This document shows positions 55,891 to 64,000 of a stretch of DNA of 64,000 nucleotides, one piece after another. The stretch is from CBDBJK01 sp965206395 (GTDB lineage: Bacteria; Chloroflexota; Dehalococcoidia; Lucifugimonadales; CATOSD01), in contig CBDBJK010000014.1 in the NCBI GenBank assembly GCA_965206395.1, positions 1 through 64,000 of the forward strand. The letters are read 5' to 3'. The first letter of the stretch is position 1. Each line of letters begins with the position of its first letter. The translations under genes were made by a program, and so were the position numbers. The notes under the pieces are model-generated. The model did not search any database, was not told where the DNA came from, and was given only the letters and a program-made list of their open reading frames with translations.

Positions 55891-56040
55891 GAGAGTTTTA
55901 AGAGCAAAGGAAGTTTCCATTAGTGTCGAAAATTAGGCTGGCAATGCGGTTTTACAGAGTACCATTAAGGCATAGCCAGCGAGGATGTGGTGTTTGCATT
56001 TTCACAGCCCTTCTTTTAATTAGAAGGGTTTTTTGTTTTT
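55891..56040 (+). ncRNA. Candidate small RNA or leader upstream of the phosphate transport genes
   Basis: About 150 bases between a strong promoter and a terminator, with no coding frame. A long stem GCTGGCAATGC (55937-55947) pairs with GCATAGCCAGC (55970-55980), 11 pairs with one A-A mismatch and a 22-base loop. It does not match a riboswitch class I recognise. It could be a free-standing small RNA, or an attenuator controlling the DUF47-PiT operon starting at 56127. Confidence 0.45.
56008..56040 (+). terminator. Intrinsic terminator
   Basis: Stem CCCTTCT (56008-56014) and AGAAGGG (56022-56028) with a 7-base loop, followed by a T-rich tail TTTTTTGTTTTT. It lies about 90 bases before the next start codon, so it could act as an attenuator. 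Confidence 0.8.
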
Positions 56041-56126
56041 AGGATAATATCTTTGAATACCATCCATGTGCAGTGTGAATTTGCGTTAAGTTGTCCATTC
56101 AATTAGCAACCCCTGAGAGGTGAGTT

Positions 56127-56771
56127 GTGCGATTTTCTTTGTCGTTTCTCCCGAAGGAAACCCGGTTCTTCTTTTTGCTTCACCAGAGCGCGGTGAACAT
56201 TCAAGCCGTGGCCTCCAAACTTCAGGACTTAATGCAGAACTTTGAAAATGTATCGGCAAAAGTACAGGAAATCAAAGATCTAGAAGAGTTCGGAGACCAG
56301 ATCATCCATGACATTACCAATTCCCTGCACCGTACATTCGTGACTCCCATCGATCGCGAGGACATACTAGCACTTGCGGGCAGGTTAGACGATGTAGTTG
56401 ATGCCATCGATGAGGCGGCTCAATATACCTTAGAATACAAGATTGAAAAACCCACAGAACATGCTATAAACCTATCCATCATTATCGTAAAATGCGCCGA
56501 CGAACTTGAGAGGGCAATGAGCCTACTCACTGCCGGAAACTCAAAACTCAAAGAAATCCTACCGATCACGGTTGAGATCAACCGTCTAGAAAATGAAGCA
56601 GACAAGGCGGCCAGCCGCGCCATGGGCGAACTCTTTAGCACGACGGATAGCACGACGGATGTGATTGAGATCCTGAAGTGGCGTGATATTTACAATGACC
56701 TTGAAGAAGCAACCGACCGTGCAGAGGATGCGGCAAACGTTTTGGAAGGAATTGTACTTAAACATTCATGA
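56127..56771 (+). CDS. DUF47 (PhoU-like) Pit accessory protein
   Basis: A 214-aa all-helical protein of the DUF47/PhoU-like family. It shows the repeated acidic signature: LEEFGDQIIHDITNSLHRTF followed by PIDREDILALAGRLDDVVDA, and near the end EILKWRDIYNDLEEATDRAE, where the E/DxxxD residues bind metal. Proteins of this family regulate PiT transporters, next to which they are usually encoded, as here (28 bases to the transporter ATG). GTG 56127 has GAGGTGA upstream. Confidence 0.88.
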   Translation: MRFSLSFLPKETRFFFLLHQSAVNIQAVASKLQDLMQNFENVSAKVQEIKDLEEFGDQIIHDITNSLHRTFVTPIDREDILALAGRLDDVVDAIDEAAQYTLEYKIEKPTEHAINLSIIIVKCADELERAMSLLTAGNSKLKEILPITVEINRLENEADKAASRAMGELFSTTDSTTDVIEILKWRDIYNDLEEATDRAEDAANVLEGIVLKHS

Positions 56772-56799
56772 CATCGCTTGACGGACTCCGAAGGCCTTA

Positions 56800-57801
56800 A
56801 TGCTCGATTCTTCGTCTCTTGCATTTTTGATACTTGTGATAGCGATCGCGGTAGCATTTGATTTTGCAAATGGCTTTAACGATTCTGCAAACGCAATAGC
56901 CACTGTGGTATCCACCCGAGTAATGTCTCCTGTAGCAGCTGTGATCATGGCTGCCGTAATGAATTTCATTGGTGCGCTTTCTGGGACTGCTGTGGCTAAA
57001 GCAGTCGGAAAGGGTGTGGTGGACCCTGATGGCATTACACTACTGGCGGTAGCAGGCGGCGTAGCAGCTGCGGCCACCTGGGTATTCGTCGCCACACGAT
57101 TCGGTATGCCTGTCAGCGGAAGCCACAGCTTAATTGCGGGACTGGCAGGCGCTGGGGTCGCCCAGGCTGGCTGGGGTGTCCTGGTTGCTTCCGGGATACG
57201 CAAGATTCTTCTTGGACTGGCCATATCGCCGATACTCGGCATTATTGGTGGATTCTTGATAATGCTCGCCATCTACTGGATGTTTCGCAAGGTATCACCG
57301 ACACTGATAACTGCCTTATTCTCGAAACTTCAAATCGGAACGGCAGCGGCTGTTGCATTCAGCCACGGCTCCAATGATGCGCAGAAGACGATGGGCATTA
57401 TCACACTCGCGCTTTTCGTGAATGGAAGAATAGACAGCTTTGAAATCCCCCTTTGGGTCATCGTCCTCTCAGCATCCGTGATGGCAGCCGGGACATATTT
57501 TGGAGGGTCGCGTGTCATTCGCACGCTGGGAGTGAGAATAGTCGCGATGCGGCCTGTTAACGGATTCGCTGCCGAGAGCGCTGCTGCCAGCGTTATCGAG
57601 TTGGCGACGCGCACAGGAATTCCGGTGAGCACTACTCATGTCATCACGTCTAGCATCATAGGCATGGGGTCCACGCGGCGTCTGTCAGCAGTGCGCTGGG
57701 GGGTTGCCAAGGGCATCGTTTATGCGTGGATACTCACCTTCCCTATTTGTGCCCTCCTGGGCGCAGCACTGTTCTATCTGATAGATATGATCACAAACTA
57801 A
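56800..57801 (+). CDS. pit: PiT-family inorganic phosphate transporter
   Basis: A 333-aa membrane transporter with two inverted PD001131-type signatures: FANGFNDSANAIATVVSTRV (about residues 25-44) and AFSHGSNDAQKTMGIITLAL (about 186-205), as in low-affinity phosphate:cation symporters. About ten helices are visible. It is in an operon with the DUF47 gene, probably under the promoter and attenuator region at 55855-56040. Confidence 0.92.
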   Translation: MLDSSSLAFLILVIAIAVAFDFANGFNDSANAIATVVSTRVMSPVAAVIMAAVMNFIGALSGTAVAKAVGKGVVDPDGITLLAVAGGVAAAATWVFVATRFGMPVSGSHSLIAGLAGAGVAQAGWGVLVASGIRKILLGLAISPILGIIGGFLIMLAIYWMFRKVSPTLITALFSKLQIGTAAAVAFSHGSNDAQKTMGIITLALFVNGRIDSFEIPLWVIVLSASVMAAGTYFGGSRVIRTLGVRIVAMRPVNGFAAESAAASVIELATRTGIPVSTTHVITSSIIGMGSTRRLSAVRWGVAKGIVYAWILTFPICALLGAALFYLIDMITN

Positions 57802-57947
57802 AATTGACCCTTTACATCTTTCAACGCGACTAGCATTGATGCAGTAGTGATTCCATTAGCAGTTCCAGGTCAATGTCCGTGTTTGGGCTGAGACGTTGGT
57901 TTATTCAAATCCACCCTTTGGACGATCATCAAAGGTTTCCAATACGT

Positions 57948-58697
57948 TCAAGTTCTCAGACCACCGACTCGTTCCACCCATAGCTTGACCAGGCGCTCGG
58001 CATCAACGCCAACAGCAATCTTCGCATTGGGGTTCTCGCCATACCTGCCATAGAATTCTGCGATAGTTTGCCCTCTGGAAAGTAGACTCTGCGTTTCGAT
58101 CTGCACGTAAGCTTCCTTGAACTCGAATATCGAAGGCTCTATGGCATAGGCCATCGCGGGTACGTCATTGTACCTGACGCTCCCCGGCGTATGCATTCGC
58201 CCAAGTCGCTCGTAGGTTTGTTGGATGAATGGCGTAATTGACTTCATTAGCCGTGAAGCTGCGGTGTCAGCTTCCCACGCCTTTTGCAGTTGACTCGCTG
58301 TAATCTCCACTTGATCGCATACGTCGAGACCAACCTGCACGACCTTCGCGCCTGAACGGTACACGATGTCAGCAGCCTGCGAGTCACCCCATATATTCGC
58401 GCTAGCCACTGGGGAGACATCGCCCAGGCCATCTTCGCCGTGTACGTCTGGAAAGAAGGTTGGTTCGGAAAAATCGAACGGCTTATTCGATCCTTGGTAC
58501 ACGGGAATAGCTGGGCGGTTTGCAGCTTCGAGAATATGCATTGCGTTGAGCGTGCATTTCTCGACATGGGTATTGCCGAAGACTGTCGTAAGAGCTTCCA
58601 CTTCAAGCTCAGGGCTTGCCAAGGCCATCAGAATTGCGGCGGCATCGTCGATACCAGGGTCAGTATCTATTATTACTCTGTTGGAATACGTCCGCAT
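57948..58697 (-). CDS. Nucleoside hydrolase-like protein with an internal deletion
   Basis: A 249-aa member of the inosine-uridine nucleoside hydrolase family, which normally has about 310 residues. The N-terminal Ca-binding motif VIIDTDPGIDDAAAIL (residues 8-23) and the C-terminal half are well kept. After GEDGLGDVSP the sequence jumps to VASANIWGDSQAADIVYRSG. The stretch in between, which in the family carries ALGPLTNIA and the MGG...N motif that binds calcium and ribose, is missing (about 55-60 residues, in frame). It is therefore probably inactive or altered. Confidence 0.82.
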   Translation of the reverse strand: MRTYSNRVIIDTDPGIDDAAAILMALASPELEVEALTTVFGNTHVEKCTLNAMHILEAANRPAIPVYQGSNKPFDFSEPTFFPDVHGEDGLGDVSPVASANIWGDSQAADIVYRSGAKVVQVGLDVCDQVEITASQLQKAWEADTAASRLMKSITPFIQQTYERLGRMHTPGSVRYNDVPAMAYAIEPSIFEFKEAYVQIETQSLLSRGQTIAEFYGRYGENPNAKIAVGVDAERLVKLWVERVGGLRT

Positions 58698-58748
58698 CAG
58701 GATTTGACCTTTGATCGTGTATATTTGGCTCGATTCATTTGAGCCTTA

Positions 58749-59694
58749 TTAGAGTGGGCGCTGTCTAGCACCAGGACCTCCTGTCCCTTCGCGTATGTCC
58801 TTGGCAGTAAGCTCATCGACTCCCTTAGGCCATCGCCGTTTCAGTGGATCGTTCACTTGAATCGAGAATCTACCCACTCCTTCAACCTCTATGTCGATGC
58901 TATCTCCCTCCTGCATCGCGCCAAGTCCTTGATGGTTAGTCCCCATAAACAAAATGTCTCCGGGGCTGAAGCTCTCGATGGCACTAACATACTCGATGGA
59001 TTCAGGGATGGAGTGGGCGAGGTCATCAGTGTTGTAGTTTACACGTAGCTCTCCATCCACCCATAGACGCACCTGCAGATGATGGGGGTCCTGGATTTCG
59101 TCATTGGTGACAATGCAAGGGCCGATAGGGGCAAAGGTGTCGAATGACTTCCAAGGCGAGATCGGCATCTTGGTAGTGTCTCTGGGGCCGCTGCTTCGAC
59201 CGCCGGTGGGCAGTCTGGCGGATACGTCCACTCCAGCCATGTAGCCGAATACGTTGTCCATGGCGTCGCTTTGCTTGATGTCCTTACCCGCACTCCCAAA
59301 TACCAGTACAAGTTCTGCTTCATGGTGGAAGATGTTGACGTCGTCAGGTGGAAGGATTACGGTCTCGCCTGGACCGATGATGGCCTCCGGGGACTTCAGA
59401 AATCCCCACATGGGCGCGGACTCTCTAGCGCCGAACTCACGAAAGTTGCCGCCCATGCATAAAATTTTGTTGGGTCTGGGCAGTGGCGCGAGGAGCGATA
59501 CACTTGAGAGCGGCACTGCCTTGCCAGTCGAGGTGCGATAAATCGGCGCGGAGAGCATCTATCTGGGTGATGATGGTCTCCATCGCCGCCTGTCCCTCGC
59601 GGGCGCCCAGCTTTTCGACCACGTCGCTGATGTCCACTACGCCGTCGTCTCTCAGCAAACCCGGACGACCGTCATCGAACAAAACGAATTTCAT
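58749..59694 (-). pseudogene. Fumarylacetoacetate hydrolase (FAH) family protein, frameshifted
   Basis: Two frames together give a 300-aa-type FAH protein. The first (ATG 59694 with AAGGAG, MKFVLFDDGRPGLLRDDGVV) reads to HLDWQGS; the second continues with VPLSSVSLLAPLPRPNKILC and ends at 58749. The break is near 59515-59525 and needs +1 or -2. The catalytic core is complete: GGNFREFGARES, FLKSPEAIIGPGETVILPPD, FHHEAELVLVFG (metal ligands E..E) and GDILFMGTNHQGLG. Such enzymes cleave or hydrate acylpyruvates. Only the frame break argues against function. Confidence 0.85.
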
Positions 59695-59863
59695 TGGAAT
59701 TCTCCTTCACAATGTCATATGAGACGTGATTTTCCAGATCATACTGGCTTCTCTGAAAATTTGAATCTATGGAATATCTCGAACTATACCACGTTTGAGA
59801 TGTTGTCGCAGTTCCAAAAATCGCCTATCCTTACAAATAATAACGACAAGGATTTACCAACCA

Positions 59864-60604
59864 ATGAAAAAACTTGATGGCAAGACGGCTATTGTCACAG
59901 GGGCAAGCAGAGGAATCGGAAAAGCGATTGCTATCATGTTTGGAAATGAAGGCGCGAACGTAGTAGCCACCGCACGAACTAAACAGGCAATCGATGTGCT
60001 TGCTCTCGATATCGTCCAATCAGAGGGCATTGCAATTGGCGTAGTGGCTGACCTTAGCGTAGACTCCGATGTCCAACGTATCGCAGATGAAACGATGGCT
60101 AAGTTCGGACGGATCGACATTCTCGTGAACAACGCAGGAATAATCCATCCGCGCGTCAACCTTGTAGACTTTGATTTCGACCTCTGGAGAAAGGTCATCG
60201 CCGTAAACCTTGAAGCTGCTGCCCTGCTGACGAAGTATTGCCTGCCAAGCATGATCGAGAATGGATACGGGAAGATCATTAACATTTCGAGCATCGGCGG
60301 AAGGAAAGGATCGAAGGGTCGTAGAGCATATCGGGCCACCAAAGCTGCTCTCATCAGCCTGACTGAAAGTGTGGCGGCAGAGGTGAAACCATATGGCATC
60401 GATGTGAATTGTATCTGCCCGGGCGGAGTCGACACCGAGGGGTACAGAGAAGCCTTTGAAAACAGAGGCAAGGCAGACGATCCCAATTTGATGGCCCCTG
60501 AAGAAATCGCGAAATTGGCGGTCTTCCTGTCATCGGGCGACAGCTCGTCAATCACCGGCACGGCGATAGACGCATTTGGGGGCAAGAACCCTCTATTTGC
60601 CTGA
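59864..60604 (+). CDS. Short-chain dehydrogenase/reductase (SDR)
   Basis: A 246-aa classical SDR. Cofactor motif TGASRGIGKA (about residues 12-21), NNAG (about 91), catalytic Ser in NISSIGG (about 141) and Tyr/Lys in AYRATKAAL (about 155). ATG 59864 fits the domain; the frame is open further upstream. It is probably an NAD(P)-dependent alcohol or hydroxyacid dehydrogenase; the substrate is unknown. It lies on the same strand as the next SDR and the dehydratase. Confidence 0.88.
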   Translation: MKKLDGKTAIVTGASRGIGKAIAIMFGNEGANVVATARTKQAIDVLALDIVQSEGIAIGVVADLSVDSDVQRIADETMAKFGRIDILVNNAGIIHPRVNLVDFDFDLWRKVIAVNLEAAALLTKYCLPSMIENGYGKIINISSIGGRKGSKGRRAYRATKAALISLTESVAAEVKPYGIDVNCICPGGVDTEGYREAFENRGKADDPNLMAPEEIAKLAVFLSSGDSSSITGTAIDAFGGKNPLFA

Positions 60605-60699
60605 AGTGCAACCATGCCAGTGTTTCGCCGGATACAGACATATCCGTACTCTTGCATACGATTACATTACTCTCGATCAAATAGAAGGAGGCGTCTAAC

Positions 60700-61518
60700 A
60701 TGGACTTAGGACTACAGGGAAAGTATGCGTTGGTTGCTGGCGGAGGTCGGGGCATTGGCAAGGCCATTGCGCTGGACTTGGCCCGCGAGGGAGTCGATGT
60801 GGCTATCGCCTCCCGCACGCTAGAGCAGTTGCAGGAAACCGCAAGAGAAATCGAGGATCAGACGGGCAGACGTGTCATTCCCCTCGTGGTTGATGTGACC
60901 AAACGGGAGCAGGTTGATCGAATGACGGAAGAGGCCGCGACCAGACTGGGAGGGTTGCACATCCTGGTCAACAGTGCCTCGCTGCCGGGAGGTTCTCCCT
61001 CGGCTGTTGGCCCGATAGAAACCCTCGATGATGACGAGTTGTTGTCTGATTTCGATGTGAAATACGTGGGAGCATTACGCTGCGCCCGCGCTGCCATTCC
61101 ATACCTGAAAGAACAGGGCTGGGGCCGCATTATCAATATCAGTGGAGCCAACGCCCGCCGGGCAGGAAACCTCAGCGGCGGAGCACGCAACACTTCTCTG
61201 GTGCATCTGACCAAGACCCTGGCTGTGCAATTGGGCCACTTCGGAATTACTGTCAACTGCATCCATCCAGGCACCACCCGTACCGAGCGCACGCCCGGTA
61301 CGCTTGCCGCTCGCGCCACACAGCTTGGTATATCCCCTGAGGAGGTGGAGCAGCAGGACTTCGCCCCCGGTTCTCCCGCCGGCAACTCAATTGGTCGAAT
61401 GGTAGATGCCTCTGAGATTGCATATCTGACGACGTTCCTGGCATCCGACAAGGCATGGGCTGTCACAGGCGAGCTTGTGGGGGCCACCGGCGGTTCTGGC
61501 AGTTCGGTCTATTATTAA
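60700..61518 (+). CDS. SDR-family protein lacking the YxxxK motif
   Basis: A 272-aa SDR fold with GGGRGIGKAIALDLAREG (about residues 12-29), NSAS in place of NNAG, and NISGANARRAGNLSG. At the site of the catalytic Tyr-x-x-x-Lys it reads GGARNTSLVHLTK, with Gly and Asn instead of Tyr and Lys. It may be a non-oxidoreductase SDR or use different residues. ATG 60700 has AAGGAGG eight bases upstream. The 3' end is 10 bases before the dehydratase ATG. Confidence 0.82.
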   Translation: MDLGLQGKYALVAGGGRGIGKAIALDLAREGVDVAIASRTLEQLQETAREIEDQTGRRVIPLVVDVTKREQVDRMTEEAATRLGGLHILVNSASLPGGSPSAVGPIETLDDDELLSDFDVKYVGALRCARAAIPYLKEQGWGRIINISGANARRAGNLSGGARNTSLVHLTKTLAVQLGHFGITVNCIHPGTTRTERTPGTLAARATQLGISPEEVEQQDFAPGSPAGNSIGRMVDASEIAYLTTFLASDKAWAVTGELVGATGGSGSSVYY

Positions 61519-61528
61519 AGGCGCGACT

Positions 61529-62644
61529 ATGAAAATCACAGATATACGAATAGAGGTGATCAGCCGAGAGTTGCCAGCGACCGGCCTTGCCTCGGACCTT
61601 GGCCGATTCTCAGGCGTGGTAGAGCAGGGCGGACTCCGAGTATTTACGGATGAGGGAATAGAGGGTAACGCCTTCGTAGGCCAGTTCCGACAAGGTGGTC
61701 ACCCGCTCTTTGGCCCCATACTCAATGTGCTCAAGCCGGAACTCCTGGGACGCGACCCCGCAGAACGAGAATGGCTCTGGAGTCGGCTTGCAATTCTTCG
61801 CGGTCGTCGAGGATTGCCAATGACGTCGTGGGCGCCTGTGGATGTCGCGTTATGGGACATTGCAGGCAAGGCGTCGGGCATGCCGGTATACAAGCTTTTG
61901 GGCGTCCAGCGTCACCAAGCAGAGGTGTACGCGACGTATCCACCAAGACATGAAGCGCCAGAGGGCTACGTAACTGAAGCGGAGGAGATAGTCTCTCAGG
62001 GCTTTCGTGCATACAAGATTCACCCTGGTGTTATGAGCGCTCGTGATGTCATCGAGATGGTGGGCAGAGTGCGGAGCGTGGTGGGAGACGACTTCCGACT
62101 GATGCTCGATCCTAACGGTGGGTACGGCTTCCGCAAGGCGCTGGAGATTGGCAGGGCGCTGGACGACAACGGCTTCTATTGGTACGAAGACCCGGTGCCC
62201 TGGAGCGACTACGATGCTATTGCCGAACTTAGCCAGAGATTGGACGTGCCGCTTTGCATGAGCGATTCTCCCGAATTGCAGTTCTCGAATGGCGCGCAAT
62301 TGATAAGGTTGCAGGCAGCCAGTCTAGTACGCGGTACTGCTGCCAAACTCGGTATTACGGGGCTGAAGAAGCTCTGCTCGCTTGCCGAGGGATTTGGGAT
62401 GAACTGCGAAATCGGCACCGCCGGTAATTCACTGTTGCAGGCAGCCAATCTACACGTAATCCTTTCGGTCAAGAACTGCGACTTTTTCGAATACTGGATG
62501 CCACAGTCGGCGCATCAGTTTGGCTTGGTCGAGGACATAAAGCTGAACGAGCAAGGAGTGTTAGAAGCGCCCACGTCACCGGGTCTTGGGTACGAGTTGG
62601 ACTGGGACTGGATCGAGCATCACAAAGTGGCGACGCTTGAGTAG
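61529..62644 (+). CDS. Enolase-superfamily dehydratase/racemase (MR/MLE)
   Basis: A 371-aa member of the mandelate racemase/muconate lactonising branch. Ten-residue landmarks are YKIHPG (Lys of the K-x-[KH] base, about residue 168), LMLDPNGGY (first metal Asp, about 193), YWYEDPVPW (Glu, about 220) and LCMSDSPE (third acidic position, about 245). The substrate is likely a sugar acid or related hydroxyacid. ATG 61529 is chosen by domain fit. Adjacent SDRs suggest one catabolic pathway. Confidence 0.88.
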   Translation: MKITDIRIEVISRELPATGLASDLGRFSGVVEQGGLRVFTDEGIEGNAFVGQFRQGGHPLFGPILNVLKPELLGRDPAEREWLWSRLAILRGRRGLPMTSWAPVDVALWDIAGKASGMPVYKLLGVQRHQAEVYATYPPRHEAPEGYVTEAEEIVSQGFRAYKIHPGVMSARDVIEMVGRVRSVVGDDFRLMLDPNGGYGFRKALEIGRALDDNGFYWYEDPVPWSDYDAIAELSQRLDVPLCMSDSPELQFSNGAQLIRLQAASLVRGTAAKLGITGLKKLCSLAEGFGMNCEIGTAGNSLLQAANLHVILSVKNCDFFEYWMPQSAHQFGLVEDIKLNEQGVLEAPTSPGLGYELDWDWIEHHKVATLE

Positions 62645-62710
62645 GACCTATTGTTTGCCCACGTAGGAATCCGAGGCACTGGCGTCCGAATGGTGGCTGG
62701 CGGTAGTTTC

Positions 62711-63652
62711 TTATGCCTCAGACACGAGCGGCAGCCCGTTTTCGTGTCGCACGTCGTTGATGATTTCGAGGACACGTTCGCGAAAAGGCGCATATTCCAA
62801 TTCGAACTCCTCACGCAGGCGGCTATTATCGACCAGATATGTGCCGGACTTTTCAAGGCCTCCTTCATCGTCAAAGATTATCTGGGCATCCGGGATAAAT
62901 TCTCGCACCATGTCAGCAAGTGCTCCCATGCTTATCGCCGTGCCACCGGAGTTATAGAGCGAATAGTTCGTGGAGTCGGCCAGTGTGACGCGAACGAAGG
63001 CTTCAGCTATATCCTCGACATGGATTGGCAGGCGCGTGATGGATTTGAAAGGAAAGCGGATGCTCTCACCTCTTGCGGGCAAAGTTATGCATTGAGCATG
63101 ATCGGTAGAGCCTCGCACTTTATCGGGGCCGGTCACGTTGGCCGGGCGGATGCCAGTAATAGACATTCCATAGTTTTGGATATACTGCTGGGCCTGGAAC
63201 TCGTTGAATATCTTGTGAACGGCGTACTGGCTCGTGCCATGGGTTGGGTCATCCTCGTTCACCAGCCTCTCGCCGAAGTGACTCTGCTGACCGCTGACCG
63301 CGATGGAACTGGCATAAACTACCCTCTTGATTCCACACAGCCGCGCCGCCTCGAAGCAGTTGTCCATCCCCAGAATGTTCAGCCGCATGTTGAAATGAGG
63401 ATTCTCTTCGCCGCCTCCAAGGAGGTAGGCCAGATTCATGATACGGTCTGGCTTCGCCTCTATGATTGTTTTCATTACGTCCTCGAACCGAGTGACGTCG
63501 CCCCTGACGAATTGCACCTGGTTTTCCATGCCAGAGAGAGACGCTGCCCCAGACGTGATGTCCATGCAGACAACGCTTTCGCCTCTTTCAACGAGTCGCC
63601 GAATGACTCGCGGGCCAATAAATCCAGCGCCACCCATAACCAGTACAGTCAT
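62711..63652 (-). CDS. NAD-dependent epimerase/dehydratase (extended SDR)
   Basis: A 313-aa extended SDR. VLVMGGAGFIGPRVIRRLVE (GxxGxxG), VVYASSIAVSG and SQYAVHKIFNEF (catalytic Tyr and Lys) are present, and the C-terminal half carries the substrate domain (GIRPANVTGPDK). ATG 63652 has AGGAGG about ten bases upstream. It probably acts on a nucleotide sugar or an open acid; the exact substrate is unclear. It converges with the dehydratase gene. Confidence 0.88.
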   Translation of the reverse strand: MTVLVMGGAGFIGPRVIRRLVERGESVVCMDITSGAASLSGMENQVQFVRGDVTRFEDVMKTIIEAKPDRIMNLAYLLGGGEENPHFNMRLNILGMDNCFEAARLCGIKRVVYASSIAVSGQQSHFGERLVNEDDPTHGTSQYAVHKIFNEFQAQQYIQNYGMSITGIRPANVTGPDKVRGSTDHAQCITLPARGESIRFPFKSITRLPIHVEDIAEAFVRVTLADSTNYSLYNSGGTAISMGALADMVREFIPDAQIIFDDEGGLEKSGTYLVDNSRLREEFELEYAPFRERVLEIINDVRHENGLPLVSEA

Positions 63653-63711
63653 TTCACTTGCCTCCTGCTAATTGGTAGAGACCTGAAAAGTGGGTTTAGT
63701 CGATGCTTCAG

Positions 63712-64000
63712 CTATCGGCTGCTCGCTAGCCGGTACGCCTTCGCAGCAGTGTCGTGAAATAGAGCAGCCCTTTCATGCGGTGAAAAGCTTTCAGAGACGC
63801 GCTTGAAGGCGTTCCACATGACGTTATAGGAATATGAGATCTTGTCAACCGGGAAGTTGCTCTCGAACATACAGCGGTCTACACCGAACTGGTCGATACA
63901 ATGTTGAAAGTAGGGAGCCATAGTATCGGCTAGCTCAATCGAACCTGGCGGGGCGTCTTGCTCGTGCCAGCTATTACCATAGTTTGGCATTCCCAACCCG
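63712..64000 (-). CDS. Amidohydrolase-2 family protein, C-terminal part (partial)
   Basis: The frame runs off the right edge. The visible end has the family landmarks GMPNYG, YFQHCIDQFGVDRCMFESNF (with the conserved Asp/ESNFP metal site) and PVDK, followed by the closing helix FHDTAAKAYRLA. Members hydrolyse or decarboxylate lactones and aromatic acids. It ends 59 bases downstream of the epimerase start on the same strand and so lies upstream in any shared transcript. Confidence 0.8.
   Translation of the reverse strand, partial: GLGMPNYGNSWHEQDAPPGSIELADTMAPYFQHCIDQFGVDRCMFESNFPVDKISYSYNVMWNAFKRVSESFSPHERAALFHDTAAKAYRLASSR

Noticed and set aside
62651..63757. A 368-aa plus-strand frame opposite the epimerase gene
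   Set aside because: It mirrors the NAD-dependent epimerase on the other strand, which has clear GxxGxxG and YxxxK motifs and a good ribosome binding site; the plus-strand product has no family features.

Overview
The window looks like a chromosomal contig from an uncultured bacterium of about 50-55% GC, most plausibly a Chloroflexota of the SAR202/Dehalococcoidia type. This is an inference from gene content: a luciferase-like flavin monooxygenase, an enolase-superfamily enzyme, several SDRs, MFS carriers, an FAH-family protein, amidohydrolases and very large secreted PKD/DUF11 proteins. No rRNA or ribosomal marker is present to settle it.

Layout. (1) 1-9149 (+) is a tightly packed run: the 3' end of a PaaK-like adenylating gene, a 2TM potassium channel with an RCK domain, a second PaaK-like gene, a GNAT acetyltransferase, a divergent SecA-type ATPase of 1103 aa, a Ser/Gly/Arg/Tyr-rich lipoprotein and an unknown 367-aa protein. 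Facing it are DUF350 and DUF4178 genes (9163-10639, -). This combination is the best candidate for an undescribed export or envelope system. (2) 10.8-21.4 kb holds metabolic and transport genes: rhodanese, a broken FAD oxidoreductase, a CheX-like protein, Ada, tRNA-Leu(UAG), a methyltransferase, two MFS carriers and an amidohydrolase. (3) 21.8-29.1 kb has a secreted S8 protease with DUF11 repeats, cut by an IS427-like plus an IS630 element that join it to a truncated, frameshifted gamma-glutamyltransferase. (4) 29.1-31.9 kb has two alpha/beta hydrolases and an LLM-class monooxygenase. (5) 32.1-55.8 kb is bounded by two inverted, nearly identical 1319-bp IS3 copies. It contains a DUF2339 gene split by an IS5 that is itself split by an ISL2-type element, a MaoC pseudogene, and a roughly 12-kb giant secreted-protein gene (cupredoxin-like, S8 protease, dockerin-like, regulatory-like, PKD, CAP, DUF11, lamin-tail-like) broken by one frameshift and by a second IS630/IS427 pair. 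(6) 55.8-57.8 kb has a strong promoter, a structured RNA with its own terminator, and a DUF47-PiT phosphate transport pair. (7) 57.9-64 kb is catabolic: an internally deleted nucleoside hydrolase, a frameshifted FAH protein, two SDRs, an enolase-superfamily dehydratase, an NAD-dependent epimerase and the end of an amidohydrolase.

Two themes run through the window. Mobile elements insert repeatedly at CTAG, and in two cases their removal restores the host frame exactly. One copy of the IS pair carries short insertions copied from elsewhere in the same pair. Several other genes carry single frame breaks that are not at homopolymers, so either real decay or assembly error must be considered.
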